In this document: in pieces, positions 14,336 through 24,370 of the stretch
Layout of the letters: each line of letters begins with the position of its first letter
How positions within the stretch are numbered: the first letter of the stretch is position 1
Source: an uncultured Paenibacillaceae bacterium
GTDB taxonomy: Bacteria; Bacillota; Bacilli; Paenibacillales; K13
Assembly: GCA_913056365.1 (NCBI GenBank)
Contig: CAJXLT010000019.1
Coordinates: 1 to 48,862, forward strand
Length of the DNA stretch: 48,862 bases
Reading direction: 5' to 3'
The notes under the pieces: generated by a model
Database searches by the model: none
What the model was told of the DNA's origin: nothing
The model's input: only the letters and a program-made list of their open reading frames with translations
Translations under genes and position numbers: made by a program

Positions 14336-16315
14336 ATGAGAATGGGTGTGGATTATTATCCAGAGCATTGGGATCGTTCGATGTGGGAGGACGATGCGAG
14401 GCTGATGCGGGACACGGGGATTAGCTTAATCCGTGTGGCGGAATTTGCATGGTCGAGACTGGAACCGACAGAAGGGCAGTATGACTTTGCATGGTTGGAT
14501 GATGCGATCAGCATATTCGCAAATCATGGCATTCAGGTGGTCATCGGCACACCGTCCTGCACACCGCCGAATTGGTTAGTGGAGAAGCATCCCGACGTGT
14601 TGCCGATTGACGCATTGCTGCATCCGAAGCACTCCGGGGTGCGGGGACACCGTTGTTACAACAGTCCTTCGATGAGACAGTACACGGCGAAGATCGTCGA
14701 ACGAATGGCTGCTCATTATGCCGATCATCCGGCAGTGATCGGTTGGCAGACGGACAATGAATTCGGTCTGCATGAGTGCCATTGTGACCATTGCAATGTC
14801 CGATTCCGGGAGTGGTTGAAGGATAAATACGGCTCGGTCGAGGCGATCAATGAGGCTTGGGGAACGGTAGTATGGAGCGGGGAATACAGCAGCTGGTCAC
14901 AAATCACTACCCCATTGGGTGGCACGAAGCATCAGAATCCTTCATTCGTGCTGGACTATACACGCTTCGAGACTGATTCCGTGGTCGAATTCCAGCAGTT
15001 GCAAATCGACATCCTGCGAAAGCTGTGTCCGAACCACTTCGTCACGCATAACATCTGGAGCTACCCGATGCCGTTAGATTACTACAAGCTCTGCGAGAAC
15101 CTGGACTTTGCCTCGCTGGACTATTATCCAAGCACCGATCCGGAGAAGGCTGATTCCAACGGGTACAGCGGGGCATTGACCTTGGATCTGACTCGAGGGG
15201 TCAAGCGGCGGAACTTCTGGATCATGGAGACGATCAGCGGACCGCCGGGCTGCTGGTTCCCGATGTGGCGGACGCCTCACCCGGGATTTATCCGGGCATT
15301 CGGCTGGCAGAGCATCGCACGCGGTGCAGATACGCTCGTGCACTTTCGGTGGAGAAGCGCACCGACAGGAGCGGAGCAGTTCTGGCACGGGTTGATTGAC
15401 CACAGCAACGTACCCGGCAGGCGATTCGAGGAATACCGTCAGTTATGCGGCGAAGTGGAGAAGCTTGCTCCTTTACTGGATGGGACGGAGGTGCAGGGCG
15501 AAGTGGCTATCCTGCATTCCCATGAGCAATACAGTGCATTTCGGATTCAGCCGCAAGTGGAAGGGATGGATTACTTCGATAATCTGAAGTCGATTCACCG
15601 CGCCTTCACGAAGCTTGGCATCATGACGGATGTGCTGGATGAAGCAGCCGACTTGAGCGGCTACAAGTTGATTATAGCGCCTTCACTGTTCCTGCTTGAC
15701 CCAGAGCTCGTGTCCCGCTTGGAGGAATACGTGCGAAACGGGGCAACGCTCATCTTGACGCCCCGCACAGGTGTGAAGAACCGGAACAATGTGTGTTGGA
15801 TACAGCCGTTGCCCGGACCGCTCTCCGAGGCGGCGGGGGTCACTGTGGCGGAGTATGATCCGATCGGGAAGGATACGCACACTTTGCGTTGGAAGGATGG
15901 CAAGACGTATTCCTGCAGCCAATGGTGCGATATTCTGGAACCCCAGGGCGCCGATGCGTTGGCTTGGTATGAGGACGATTTCTACGCGGGGCAACCTGCC
16001 GTGACGGGTCATGCTGTCGGTCAAGGCAATGTGTATTATGTGGGGACGGTTCCCGAAGAAGCTTTCTACTTGGACTTCTTCCGCGATATTGCAGAGCAAT
16101 TGGACCTGGTTCGGTTCTCAGGATTGCCGGAAGGGGTCCAACACGCTGTACGTACGAAGGGAACGAGTCGTTATCTCTTCCTGCTGAACCTGACGCGCAA
16201 GCAACAGACCGTTCCGCTGGATCGTGTCTGCCAGAGCCTTCTGGATGGACAATCCATCGGACCATCCTTGAACATGGCACCTTATGCGGTCGAGATTGTG
16301 GAGTTATCACGGTAA
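14336..16315 (+). CDS. GH42 beta-galactosidase
   Basis: This 659-residue intracellular glycosidase removes terminal beta-galactose. The start MRMGVDYYPEHW and the WQTDNEFGLHECHC segment are family hallmarks. The predicted acid/base is Glu142 (in TDNEFG) and the nucleophile Glu298 (in FWIMETISGPPGCW). Cys107, Cys148, Cys150 and Cys153 form the zinc site present in many GH42 enzymes. The C-terminal part is the trimerisation and beta domain. The ATG at 14336 is preferred because GGAGG lies before it; an upstream in-frame ATG overlaps that ribosome site. No sugar transporter or regulator is adjacent. There is no signal peptide. Confidence 0.95.
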   Translation: MRMGVDYYPEHWDRSMWEDDARLMRDTGISLIRVAEFAWSRLEPTEGQYDFAWLDDAISIFANHGIQVVIGTPSCTPPNWLVEKHPDVLPIDALLHPKHSGVRGHRCYNSPSMRQYTAKIVERMAAHYADHPAVIGWQTDNEFGLHECHCDHCNVRFREWLKDKYGSVEAINEAWGTVVWSGEYSSWSQITTPLGGTKHQNPSFVLDYTRFETDSVVEFQQLQIDILRKLCPNHFVTHNIWSYPMPLDYYKLCENLDFASLDYYPSTDPEKADSNGYSGALTLDLTRGVKRRNFWIMETISGPPGCWFPMWRTPHPGFIRAFGWQSIARGADTLVHFRWRSAPTGAEQFWHGLIDHSNVPGRRFEEYRQLCGEVEKLAPLLDGTEVQGEVAILHSHEQYSAFRIQPQVEGMDYFDNLKSIHRAFTKLGIMTDVLDEAADLSGYKLIIAPSLFLLDPELVSRLEEYVRNGATLILTPRTGVKNRNNVCWIQPLPGPLSEAAGVTVAEYDPIGKDTHTLRWKDGKTYSCSQWCDILEPQGADALAWYEDDFYAGQPAVTGHAVGQGNVYYVGTVPEEAFYLDFFRDIAEQLDLVRFSGLPEGVQHAVRTKGTSRYLFLLNLTRKQQTVPLDRVCQSLLDGQSIGPSLNMAPYAVEIVELSR

Positions 16316-16339
16316 GTCTGACTCGTGTGGAATGACGCA

Positions 16340-16951
16340 TCAACGAGATGGAGAAGACGAGCTGGCTTGCTGCTTGGGTACTATCGTTCTTCTCCACACG
16401 ATGGTGACAATCAAGAAGCAGCAGGCTGCACTCGCTACTAATGGAAACAGCATGGTCGTCACCGAATAATGCTCCAATGCGAATACCGCTACAATATTTC
16501 GTATGAAGAACAACACGAAGAACGTCACATTTTCCTCATAGGGATGATAGTAAGCTTTTCTAATGGAAGGTCCGAAGCCTAGCACTTCGACTGCCGTTAA
16601 GATAATAACCGCCCATAGAGGGTCAGAAGTTAGCATCCATACGGGTAGAGAGGAAGTCGCTATAATCAGGAAGGCCCAGTCCATTCGAGTGATCGTGATG
16701 GTCTTCCTGTGCCGAAGCGACAGCACAACGACGACCATCGTAATCAAGCCGGATATGCCTATTGGCCAGGCCCCTACTCCGCCATCATCCTGCAATTGCG
16801 CGATACATACAGTCAATGTGACGAATCCCCATATCATCCACGAGAAGTAGTGGGGTTTGATTTCATTGCGCAGTAGCAACCTGATATAGGGGACGAAGGC
16901 AGCGAACGTAAGCAGGATCGCTAGAATGGCCATTCCTTCTTTGTAGTACAT
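16340..16951 (-). CDS. Integral membrane protein, unknown function
   Basis: The protein has about 203 residues and six to seven hydrophobic helices. Segments such as TFAAFVPYIRLLLRNEIKPHYFSWMIWGFVT and EVLGFGPSIRKAYYHPYEE recur twice in related form, giving the impression of an internal duplication like PQ-loop or SWEET-type membrane proteins. I recognise it only as a conserved hypothetical membrane family. The ATG at 16951 has AAGGGGTG upstream; a GTG at 16969 lies before that ribosome site. It is convergent with the beta-galactosidase, with only 24 bp between them, and divergent from the pseudouridine synthase. Confidence 0.7.
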   Translation of the reverse strand: MYYKEGMAILAILLTFAAFVPYIRLLLRNEIKPHYFSWMIWGFVTLTVCIAQLQDDGGVGAWPIGISGLITMVVVVLSLRHRKTITITRMDWAFLIIATSSLPVWMLTSDPLWAVIILTAVEVLGFGPSIRKAYYHPYEENVTFFVLFFIRNIVAVFALEHYSVTTMLFPLVASAACCFLIVTIVWRRTIVPKQQASSSSPSR

Positions 16952-17061
16952 GGAGACACCCCTTTTCACGATAGTAAGCGAATGACAGTTTGTGATTCAC
17001 CCATAAAGTCAAGTATATTTAGTATGACATAAGACAACCTTCTGATTAAGGATGTGTCAGC

Positions 17062-17769
17062 ATGCGTATTAATAAGTATTTAAGTGAATCAGGAAAAGTA
17101 TCTAGACGAGGTGCCGATAAATTAATTATCGATGGGAGAGTAACTATTAATGGTAAACGTGTACCTATAGGCAGTCAAGTTGAACCTGGGGATGACGTTC
17201 GATTAGATGGAAATCCAATCCGAGTAGCCAAAAACAATGTCTATATTGCCTTAAATAAACCTGTAGGTATTACCAGCACAACAGAAAGAAGAGTAAAAGG
17301 GAATATTGTTGATTTGGTCAACCATCCATTAAGAATATTTCATATTGGGCGTTTGGATAAAGATTCAGAGGGTTTAATACTCCTTACGAACGATGGCGAC
17401 ATAGTTAACAAAATTCTACGTTCTGAAAATAAGCATGAAAAGGAATATATCGTGTCAGTAGACAAGCCAATTACCCCTGAATTCTTGAGGAATATGTCAC
17501 GGGGAGTCAAAATATTAGGGACACAAACCCTTCCTTGTAAAACCGTTCAATTATCGAAATTCGATTTTAAAATCACCTTGACACAGGGACTAAATCGCCA
17601 AATTCGTCGCATGTGCGCTCAATTTGGATACAACATTCACCGATTGCAAAGAACCCGAATCATGAATATTCATTTAGGTACACTTCCTTCTGGACAATGG
17701 AGAGATTTATCGAAGAAAGAACGAACGCAATTATTTAGAGAATTAAACTATAAGCCAAAAGAATGGTAA
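17062..17769 (+). CDS. rluF: RluF/RsuA-family rRNA pseudouridine synthase
   Basis: The 235-residue enzyme isomerises a uridine in rRNA. An S4 RNA-binding domain ([20 protein letters not shown] to about residue 48) precedes the catalytic domain, where Asp99 lies in [40 protein letters not shown] is the usual C-terminal motif. The [10 protein letters not shown] segment and overall length fit RluF (23S U2604 in E. coli), although RsuA/RluB relatives cannot be fully excluded. The gene is strikingly AT-rich (near 38% GC by eye) compared with its neighbours, which points to horizontal acquisition. It appears monocistronic. Confidence 0.88.
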   Translation: MRINKYLSESGKVSRRGADKLIIDGRVTINGKRVPIGSQVEPGDDVRLDGNPIRVAKNNVYIALNKPVGITSTTERRVKGNIVDLVNHPLRIFHIGRLDKDSEGLILLTNDGDIVNKILRSENKHEKEYIVSVDKPITPEFLRNMSRGVKILGTQTLPCKTVQLSKFDFKITLTQGLNRQIRRMCAQFGYNIHRLQRTRIMNIHLGTLPSGQWRDLSKKERTQLFRELNYKPKEW

Positions 17770-18016
17770 AACTCTCTTTTTTGTGTGAATGTGTAAGATC
17801 CCCCTGCGAACACCGACATTTACCGCTAGGAAATCGACGATAGCTGTCATATAATTAGAGTTGCGTATTTTCTTCGACATACAATCGTGATACACTAGTA
17901 GTATTTGATAGAGGGACGGTTCGTTCGTGGCAAGAATAAGCCCTTACTTGTTGTGGTGCCTGTGCAGAGTATATGCTAGGTTTCTTCACAAATATTAAAA
18001 TACAGAGGCGGTATAC

Positions 18017-19534
18017 ATGAGTAACAGACAAGCTAGAACAGACGTTATCTTGATTGGTGCCGGAATTATGAGCGCAACCTTGGGCTCATTGCTGAAAGAA
18101 TTGATGCCGGATTGGGAGATTACTGTGTTCGAGAGGCGCGCGCATGCAGGCGAGGAGAGCTCCAACGAATGGAACAACGCGGGTACGGGGCATTCTTCCC
18201 TGTGCGAGTTGAACTACACATCTCCGAAGCCGGACGGTTCAATTGATATAAGCAAGGCAGTCAAAGTGAATGAAGAGTTTCAAGTGTCAAGGCAATTCTG
18301 GTCGTACTTGGTGAACAGCGGTTTGATTCAGAATCCGCAGGACTTTATCTCGGCAGTGCCGCATATGAGCTTCGTGCAAGGGGAACAGGACGTCGCTTTC
18401 CTGAACAAGCGCTTCAAGGCATTGTCTGGACATTCGCTATTCGACGGGATGGAATATTCTGATGATCCGGACAAGCTGAAGGAATGGATGCCGCTCATGA
18501 TGCAGGACCGGAATGTGTCGAAGCCGATTGCGGCTACACGCATCGAGTCGGGCACGGATGTGAACTTCGGCGCATTGACGCGCATGCTGTTCGCCCACTT
18601 GCAGAGTCAGAATGTGGACATTCAATACAATCGACAAGTCGATAATCTGTCGCGAACGAGCGATGGCGGATGGGAATTGAAGGTGCGCAATGTTGAGAGC
18701 GGCACCGTCGAGCGCCATACAGCGAAGTTCGTATTTATCGGCGGAGGCGGAGGCAGCTTGCACCTGCTTCAGAAATCCGGCATTCCAGAAGGCAGAGGCA
18801 TCGGGGGCTTCCCGGTCAGCGGTCTGTTCATGGTATGCCAGAATCCGGAGATTGTATCCCAGCATAGAGCTAAGGTATACGGCAAGGCACCGGTTGGCGC
18901 TCCGCCAATGTCTGTGCCGCATCTGGATACGAGAGTGATCGACGGGAAGGAATCGCTTCTGTTCGGTCCGTTCGCCGGCTTCTCGCCGAAGTTCTTGAAG
19001 TATGGTTCCCTCATGGACCTGTTTACATCCATCAAGTCGCATAATCTTGTGACGATGCTGGCGGCCGGCGCGAAGAACGTTCCATTGACCACGTACTTGA
19101 TTAAGGAAGTGCTGTTGTCGAAGGAGAAGCGTGTGGAGGCTCTACGGGAATTCATCCCGCAAGCCAAGAGCGAGGATTGGGATATGCTCGTTGCCGGTCA
19201 GCGCGTACAGGTGATTAAGGATACAGCCGCAGGCAGAGGAACACTGCAATTTGGGACGGAAGTGATTAGTGCTGCCGACGGTTCGATCGCTGCCTTGCTT
19301 GGCGCTTCGCCAGGGGCGTCTACCGCTGTTTCAGTTATGCTCGAAGTGATCGGACGCTGCTTCCCAGAACAGCTGGAAGCTTGGCAGCCGAAGCTGAAGG
19401 AGATGATCCCTTCTTACGGGGAATCGCTGAAGGACGATGCGAAGCTGATCCGAGACATTCAAGCTTCTACCGCACAGACGTTAGGATTAGAGGATTGCCA
19501 GCAAGAACCAGCACGAGTGTTACAGGAAGCATAG
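18017..19534 (+). CDS. mqo: Malate:quinone oxidoreductase
   Basis: The 505-residue FAD-dependent membrane-associated enzyme oxidises malate to oxaloacetate and passes electrons to quinone. The FAD motif [21 protein letters not shown] is followed by [23 protein letters not shown], which is diagnostic for Mqo. [21 protein letters not shown] and the C-terminal [18 protein letters not shown] complete the family pattern. GAGGCGG precedes the ATG at 18017. It is monocistronic with a strong terminator that overlaps its stop codon. Its presence points to a respiratory TCA variant using quinone-linked malate oxidation. Confidence 0.97.
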   Translation: MSNRQARTDVILIGAGIMSATLGSLLKELMPDWEITVFERRAHAGEESSNEWNNAGTGHSSLCELNYTSPKPDGSIDISKAVKVNEEFQVSRQFWSYLVNSGLIQNPQDFISAVPHMSFVQGEQDVAFLNKRFKALSGHSLFDGMEYSDDPDKLKEWMPLMMQDRNVSKPIAATRIESGTDVNFGALTRMLFAHLQSQNVDIQYNRQVDNLSRTSDGGWELKVRNVESGTVERHTAKFVFIGGGGGSLHLLQKSGIPEGRGIGGFPVSGLFMVCQNPEIVSQHRAKVYGKAPVGAPPMSVPHLDTRVIDGKESLLFGPFAGFSPKFLKYGSLMDLFTSIKSHNLVTMLAAGAKNVPLTTYLIKEVLLSKEKRVEALREFIPQAKSEDWDMLVAGQRVQVIKDTAAGRGTLQFGTEVISAADGSIAALLGASPGASTAVSVMLEVIGRCFPEQLEAWQPKLKEMIPSYGESLKDDAKLIRDIQASTAQTLGLEDCQQEPARVLQEA

Positions 19535-19568
19535 ATGCCCGATTCGGCGCATGTATGCTTCTTTTTTT
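19526..19568 (+). terminator. mqo: Rho-independent terminator of mqo
   Basis: GAAGCATA and ATGC pair with GCAT and TATGCTTC around a short loop, followed by seven Ts. The stem begins inside the last codons of mqo. Confidence 0.9.
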
Positions 19569-19667
19569 GGCAATCAACATTCAACAATCATGCAATGTTC
19601 TCACAAGTGTATGCCTGTAGCTGAGTTGTGAAATTATGCTACAATAGGGGCTAAGGGGGGATTTCAA

Positions 19668-19919
19668 GTGCAATGGGAAGAAGTGCGAAAATTGTATCCA
19701 AATCAATGGGTTCAACTCGAAGCATTAACATCGCGCATGAAGGATGACAAGAAAGTTATCGAAGAAGTTGCTGTGATCCGCTCTATAAAAACCGATCATG
19801 AAGCGACGAAGTCATTATTAAGAAATAATGGAAACACCTTCGTCTTTCATACATCAAAACCTCAAATTGAAATGAACATCGTTAAAAAACCGTCTTATCG
19901 AGGATACAAGACTTTATGA
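19668..19919 (+). CDS. Small hypothetical protein coupled to a retropepsin-like protease
   Basis: This 83-residue soluble protein has a GTG start preceded by a run of six Gs. I do not recognise a named family; it begins QWEEVRKLYPNQWVQLEAL and is rich in Lys and Ile. Its stop overlaps the start of the retropepsin-like gene as ATGA, so the two are translationally coupled and likely act together. The pair is AT-rich compared with mqo upstream. It might be a partner, substrate or adaptor of the protease. Confidence 0.75.
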   Translation: MQWEEVRKLYPNQWVQLEALTSRMKDDKKVIEEVAVIRSIKTDHEATKSLLRNNGNTFVFHTSKPQIEMNIVKKPSYRGYKTL

Positions 19920-20296
19920 ATTTGCAATATACAAATGGTCTCTTACATGCAGAAATGAAATTGACCTATCAAGGAATAACAGCTGCGGTTAATCATGTCA
20001 TTGTGGATACTGGTGCAGCTAGGACACTCTTATCTGCTGATGCTGTGTTTGATTTGGGGATTTATGCAACTCCTTCGGATGAGTTGACAGTCATGAGCGG
20101 AATCGGTGGAGATGATTTTGCCTTTAGAAAAGTGATTGATGGCGTATCCTTTGGAACATATGATGTAAAAAATGTGTCCATAGATTTTGGTCATCTTGAC
20201 GATGGTTTTGGAATCAATGGGATTATTGGGTTGGATATTTTAGTTCGAGGTAAATTTGTAATTGATTTGGAAGAGATGAGTATTCTACAAAAGTAA
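19916..20296 (+). CDS. Retropepsin-like aspartic protease
   Basis: The 126-residue protein carries the clan AA aspartic protease signature HVIVDTGAARTLLSADAV (catalytic Asp in DTGA) and the later hydrophobic-Gly segment GINGIIGLDIL. Such single-domain enzymes act as homodimers, each subunit giving one Asp. No signal peptide or membrane segment is present, so action in the cytosol is expected. It overlaps the preceding small gene by ATGA. Substrate unknown. In bacteria these proteins are rarely characterised. Confidence 0.82.
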   Translation: MNLQYTNGLLHAEMKLTYQGITAAVNHVIVDTGAARTLLSADAVFDLGIYATPSDELTVMSGIGGDDFAFRKVIDGVSFGTYDVKNVSIDFGHLDDGFGINGIIGLDILVRGKFVIDLEEMSILQK

Positions 20297-20341
20297 TTGT
20301 ATGTTTTATTTCGATGTTATGGAACCATTAGTAGGAAGGAC

Positions 20342-20605
20342 ATGAACAGTATGAATCGATCTAATCCTGTTATCGTCATCGGGGCTGGACAAGCAGGTAT
20401 CGTGATGGGTTATTATCTCAAGCGTGCCGGCATAGAGCATCTGATTGTCGGCAAGGAGAAGCGGATTGGAGTACTGGGTATGTATTTCCTTGGCTTGCCT
20501 TGGCAATACAATCGGGGCTCAGCTCTACTGGGCGGAGTAGCGGCGGATGCGGAATATGTGTTGCGCCACATCGTAAGCGATTCGTCTGCTTCCTCCCTCA
20601 AGTAA
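20342..20605 (+). pseudogene. Internally deleted flavin-containing monooxygenase
   Basis: The first 50 or so residues are the N-terminal FAD-binding strand of a CzcO/YhdE-type monooxygenase (PVIVIGAGQAGIVMGYYLKRAG). The sequence then jumps directly to the C-terminal motif of the same family (GMYFLGLPWQYNRGSALLGG, followed by VAADAEYVLRHI). About 250 residues between the two, including the NADPH site, are missing although the reading frame is intact. It cannot bind both cofactors and is almost certainly inactive. It ends 19 bp before the convergent large hydrolase gene. Confidence 0.8.
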
Positions 20606-20624
20606 GCCCCCATCAAATTCAGAT

Positions 20625-23282
20625 TCAGCTTGGTTGCCCCACCGCATACGTCACCGAATGGTCTATCCACGCACCATCATGCCAGATCGCGGTATTCTCC
20701 TGCAGGAGCGGATTCGTGTCGTAAGTTTTCCATAGCTCCAGCAACGCCTCGCCAGCGCTATCACTATTGTAAGCGATCACGCCGATGAGCTGCTGCCCGT
20801 CCTGGCGCACAGTGACCAGCGCGAATTCACCGGCATATCCTGTGCCGTCAAGCTCCGCATGTGCTTCATCTGCGACCAGGTGTAGTCGTCGAAGCGCTTC
20901 CTGCTGGGGTTCACGGATGTGTCTCAGGTCGATAAGGTACAGGAGCGACTCAGCAGAGCGTTGCGCTTGATCTATCTGATGCGCGTAGCATGAACGGTAT
21001 TCGTAGTGGATATACCGATCGCTGATCGGATGCTGCAGCAGGAAGGATAGCCGAAGATGGAACGCACGGCGGGGATCACCCTGCGGCGATGGCTTGACGA
21101 TTAACGGATCTTGGACGTACAGCTTGCGTATGCCTAGCTGGCTAGAGTCTTCCACGATTGCCGTCAAGCGTGCTGTGAACGATTCCTTGTCTATCGCTTC
21201 CACATGCGAATCCATGAAGCGGCCATCCTCATGTAGTGTCATCTTCACACTAGCACAGTCGCTGTCGAGCCTGATATCATGAACGGAATGATGCACCGTG
21301 AGACGAATCCAATCGCGGCAGCCGCTCTCCTGTCTCCCCACTAACAAAGTAAGCTCTCGTATGTTCACAGTTGCGACACGCAGTTCGCCGGGTCCTGTCC
21401 ATTCCGCTTGAACCGTTCCAGTTCTCTGCTTGCGGTCGTACAGCTGGATGCCCTCCACCCAATGGGACTTATTGCAGGCGGGGTCCAGCACCGTATAGTT
21501 CACGGAAGCTGGGTATAAGGCTAAGGAATGCCCCATCAAGCTTCGAAGCAACAATTTACTGTTAAGAAAATCATTCACCTCGTTGTGCATGTAACCTTGA
21601 ATCATGTATGTCTTAGACTTAGGCAGGCGTGACAGCGTATAGCGCATGCGAATACTGTTATAGAACCAGTTCTGCACACTGCTGATCCCATACACAGCCG
21701 CATGCTGTATGTTCTCTACGTGCGTGAACTCTGGGTAATCCGAACCGTGGTGAGGATCGCCGGTAATCGGTGCAAGCGCAGCGAACAGATGGGGAACTAG
21801 CATGGCGATACGGAACAGCTTCACAGAACCGTAGCAAAACCCGATCCCATACACCCGTTCGCGATCCGCATTCAGATGCGCCAAGACACCACGAATCGTG
21901 CGCATTGTCTGTAAGTCATCTACATCGTTCCGTCTGCCAATGCCAGGGATGCCTACGAGAATGGCATTGTCGACAGAAGCCCAAGCTGTCCAAGGCAGCT
22001 TAACAGGGATATGCCGGGCTTGCGGGTCATGGAAGAAGAACACGACGGGATAGCTTTCATTCGGATTATAGTGATCCGGCAACTGGATCGTACAAGCAGC
22101 TTGTCCACTGCTCGTTGACTTCGACTGCACATAGAAGTACTTGCGGGGGAAGACCTCATGCGGTCGTAGTGGTTGATCACCGGCTGCCCGGTGCAGATGC
22201 CGTTCCGCGTCGTACAATAGGCTAAGCATGTCCTCTTGGCAGCCGCGATGCACATATTGCTTCACCTGCCTCAACATGCTCGGAATACTCGCTGCGAACT
22301 GCACAGATCGTCGTATATCTGAGGAGCAATCCCTTCGTATCATGATCTTCTCTTCAATGTGGCTTGCGATATCTGCCAGTTCGCCGCACGTGAGATACAA
22401 GCTGCCAACAGACCGCTCATTATGTGTGGACGCCACTTGAAGCAACAGCACACCGGCAGGCTGCTCACTGGGCAGAGAGAGCGTAACGACCTCCCCGGAC
22501 AATGCTCCCGCTTGTGTGACTACTTGGCCTGTACTGTCTCGAACGAGCACGGTGACGGCTTCCGAATTGCTTGCCAACTTGCCCATATCCAGAGGCTGAA
22601 CCAGAACACGGACGGCTTCACCTGCCGGGACCTCACTGCGGTCAGGCACTAAGCAGTAAGCATCCTGCAAATAAGTGAGAAAGCCAGCATCGAAGAACTG
22701 ATCCTTGCCAGTATGCAGCAAGTGCTCGACAGGATGAAGGTGAACAATAAACTCGGTGAACGTCAACGGGAAAGGGTGGAACAGCGGACACTCTACGAGC
22801 ACCGTATTGACCCCTTCGCGCAGCTTGTATAGGAAGTGTGTACTATTGAACACAGCATGATCAGGCCCAGACAGTACGAGCTCGCCATTGATCCAGATGC
22901 GGATAGGGGACGGGAAGTAAGGCAGCACATGGATCACGACATCTGTGTCAGCGGATACATATACGCCCGTACATGCATACACATATTTGTCCGGCTCAGA
23001 TGTGAACAAGGGGAAGATCCGATTCGGTTCTTGGTACCGATGCACCATATCAGAGATATGAAAGCGCCAATTCGCTTCCTTCACATCATCCGGCAGCTGA
23101 TTGTATTCCCAAGGAAGCAAGATACGACCGTCCAGCTCTACAAGCGGTTCGTCGAAGGGGGAGGCAAGCTGGCCATGCACACTCTTGATTAACCAGCGAT
23201 TCAACGGGTTCGGAACATCCCCGCAGACAACGGCCGGATATAAGGACCTTGTCAGTGTATCTTCGAGCTTCTTCCATTCCAT
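20625..23282 (-). CDS. Large multidomain alpha/beta-hydrolase with Cys at the nucleophile position
   Basis: The 885-residue cytosolic protein has no signal peptide. Residues 1-190 look like a beta-sandwich (VYVSADTDVVIHVLPYFPSP, IRIWINGELV) as in GH2/PA14-type accessory domains. Residues 200-300 form a second beta domain. From about 395 an alpha/beta-hydrolase core follows: YPVVFFFHDPQ (oxyanion strand), then RVYGIGFCYGSVKLFRIA, where the usual GxSxG serine is Cys483. FAALAPITGDPHHGSDYPEF and GYMHNEVND continue the fold. The C-terminal 300 residues are unassigned. Related families include PHB-depolymerase-like esterases and S9 peptidases; dienelactone hydrolases use a Cys nucleophile. GGAGGAGG precedes the ATG. 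Confidence 0.75.
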   Translation of the reverse strand: MEWKKLEDTLTRSLYPAVVCGDVPNPLNRWLIKSVHGQLASPFDEPLVELDGRILLPWEYNQLPDDVKEANWRFHISDMVHRYQEPNRIFPLFTSEPDKYVYACTGVYVSADTDVVIHVLPYFPSPIRIWINGELVLSGPDHAVFNSTHFLYKLREGVNTVLVECPLFHPFPLTFTEFIVHLHPVEHLLHTGKDQFFDAGFLTYLQDAYCLVPDRSEVPAGEAVRVLVQPLDMGKLASNSEAVTVLVRDSTGQVVTQAGALSGEVVTLSLPSEQPAGVLLLQVASTHNERSVGSLYLTCGELADIASHIEEKIMIRRDCSSDIRRSVQFAASIPSMLRQVKQYVHRGCQEDMLSLLYDAERHLHRAAGDQPLRPHEVFPRKYFYVQSKSTSSGQAACTIQLPDHYNPNESYPVVFFFHDPQARHIPVKLPWTAWASVDNAILVGIPGIGRRNDVDDLQTMRTIRGVLAHLNADRERVYGIGFCYGSVKLFRIAMLVPHLFAALAPITGDPHHGSDYPEFTHVENIQHAAVYGISSVQNWFYNSIRMRYTLSRLPKSKTYMIQGYMHNEVNDFLNSKLLLRSLMGHSLALYPASVNYTVLDPACNKSHWVEGIQLYDRKQRTGTVQAEWTGPGELRVATVNIRELTLLVGRQESGCRDWIRLTVHHSVHDIRLDSDCASVKMTLHEDGRFMDSHVEAIDKESFTARLTAIVEDSSQLGIRKLYVQDPLIVKPSPQGDPRRAFHLRLSFLLQHPISDRYIHYEYRSCYAHQIDQAQRSAESLLYLIDLRHIREPQQEALRRLHLVADEAHAELDGTGYAGEFALVTVRQDGQQLIGVIAYNSDSAGEALLELWKTYDTNPLLQENTAIWHDGAWIDHSVTYAVGQPS

Positions 23283-23501
23283 AATTGTGATCTCCTCCTC
23301 CCATCAAGCGTAGCGAACTTGTACACCGTCTACTAGTCCCTATGTGTCACGAATCATTCGCCAATCGGACAGAAATGAAGACAACGAATAGGACTTTGGC
23401 AAGGCATAATTGCCCGCTTGTCCGAACAGCAGAAACTGACATTCATATTTTATAGGTATACAGCCACAATACCTTCGAATCAACTTATGTGGAGGGAACT
23501 T

Positions 23502-24341
23502 ATGAAACAACCTAGAACAATGATCTTCTTGCTAGTTGGCAGCATGATCTTATTAACCAGCTGTTCAGGCGGACAAGACTCATCTATGGGGTCAGAAATG
23601 ATCGAGCAGATGGCCAAGAGCGATCAGGTGCAGCAGCAGTTCTCCGAAGGCCGCAAGGATATCGTGATGCACAATGACGAGCCGGCTCGGCACATCCTGC
23701 ACAATACCATCATGGAGCAGAAGGCCATTCTGAAGGATAAGCAGTTAAAGGAAGAATTGATGTCCTTCAACATGGAACTGACGGCCGACATGCAGCGTGA
23801 TGCTGAGCGGAACAGTCAGATGGTTCAGCAAGGCTTGAAATCCAGACAACAAGCGATCCAAGACGATGAGAAGCTTCGCACGAAGATGTTGAAGCAAGCT
23901 GTAGCAGAACAGAAGATGGTCATGCAGCACCCGGAGACAAGCAAGCCCGTGAAGCAACTGACGATGGACATGAATCGGGCGTTAGCGGCAGATCCAACAT
24001 ATCGCGTTCAGTTGCTCAAGCAATCGATTGCAATGTCCGAAGCCATTGCCAAGAACCCGACATTGCGGTCAGAGATGGCCGATGCTATGCTCCTGCAGAT
24101 GAAGGACCCCAAGATTCAGAATGAAATGAAGAAAATGATTGAACTCGCCGTTAAGCAAGCGATGGCCAAGATGCAACAGCAAATGATGCAGCAAATGAAA
24201 CAGATGCAACAGCCAAGTGCGCCCAAGGAACCGCCAAGCAATCAGCCGCCCGCGCAGCCTGCACAGCCTTCGCCAGTTACTCCCGGCACGGAGGCTCCAC
24301 TGCCTGAGAGCGCGGATAATACTCGCCCGCCCGATGCTTGA
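23502..24341 (+). CDS. gerD: GerD-like spore germination lipoprotein
   Basis: This 279-residue lipoprotein has lipobox LLTSC with Cys21. GGAGGG lies 5 bases before the ATG at 23502. The mature part is highly charged, helical and Gln/Met-rich, with repeated blocks such as QLTMDMNRALAADPTYRVQLLKQ and NPTLRSEMADAMLLQMKDP. These resemble GerD, the inner-membrane lipoprotein that clusters nutrient germinant receptors in spores. It is longer than the B. subtilis protein and ends in a Pro-rich tail. A Met/Gln run (MQQQMMQQMKQMQQ) suggests a coiled coil. It is monocistronic, with a terminator 30 bp downstream. Confidence 0.7.
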   Translation: MKQPRTMIFLLVGSMILLTSCSGGQDSSMGSEMIEQMAKSDQVQQQFSEGRKDIVMHNDEPARHILHNTIMEQKAILKDKQLKEELMSFNMELTADMQRDAERNSQMVQQGLKSRQQAIQDDEKLRTKMLKQAVAEQKMVMQHPETSKPVKQLTMDMNRALAADPTYRVQLLKQSIAMSEAIAKNPTLRSEMADAMLLQMKDPKIQNEMKKMIELAVKQAMAKMQQQMMQQMKQMQQPSAPKEPPSNQPPAQPAQPSPVTPGTEAPLPESADNTRPPDA

Positions 24342-24370
24342 TTATGAGATCACAATCGACAAAGAACGAC

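Noticed and set aside
15840-16397. Minus-strand open frame overlapping the end of the beta-galactosidase
   Set aside because: It is antisense to a clear GH42 gene and rich in Arg and Pro as expected of a shadow frame.
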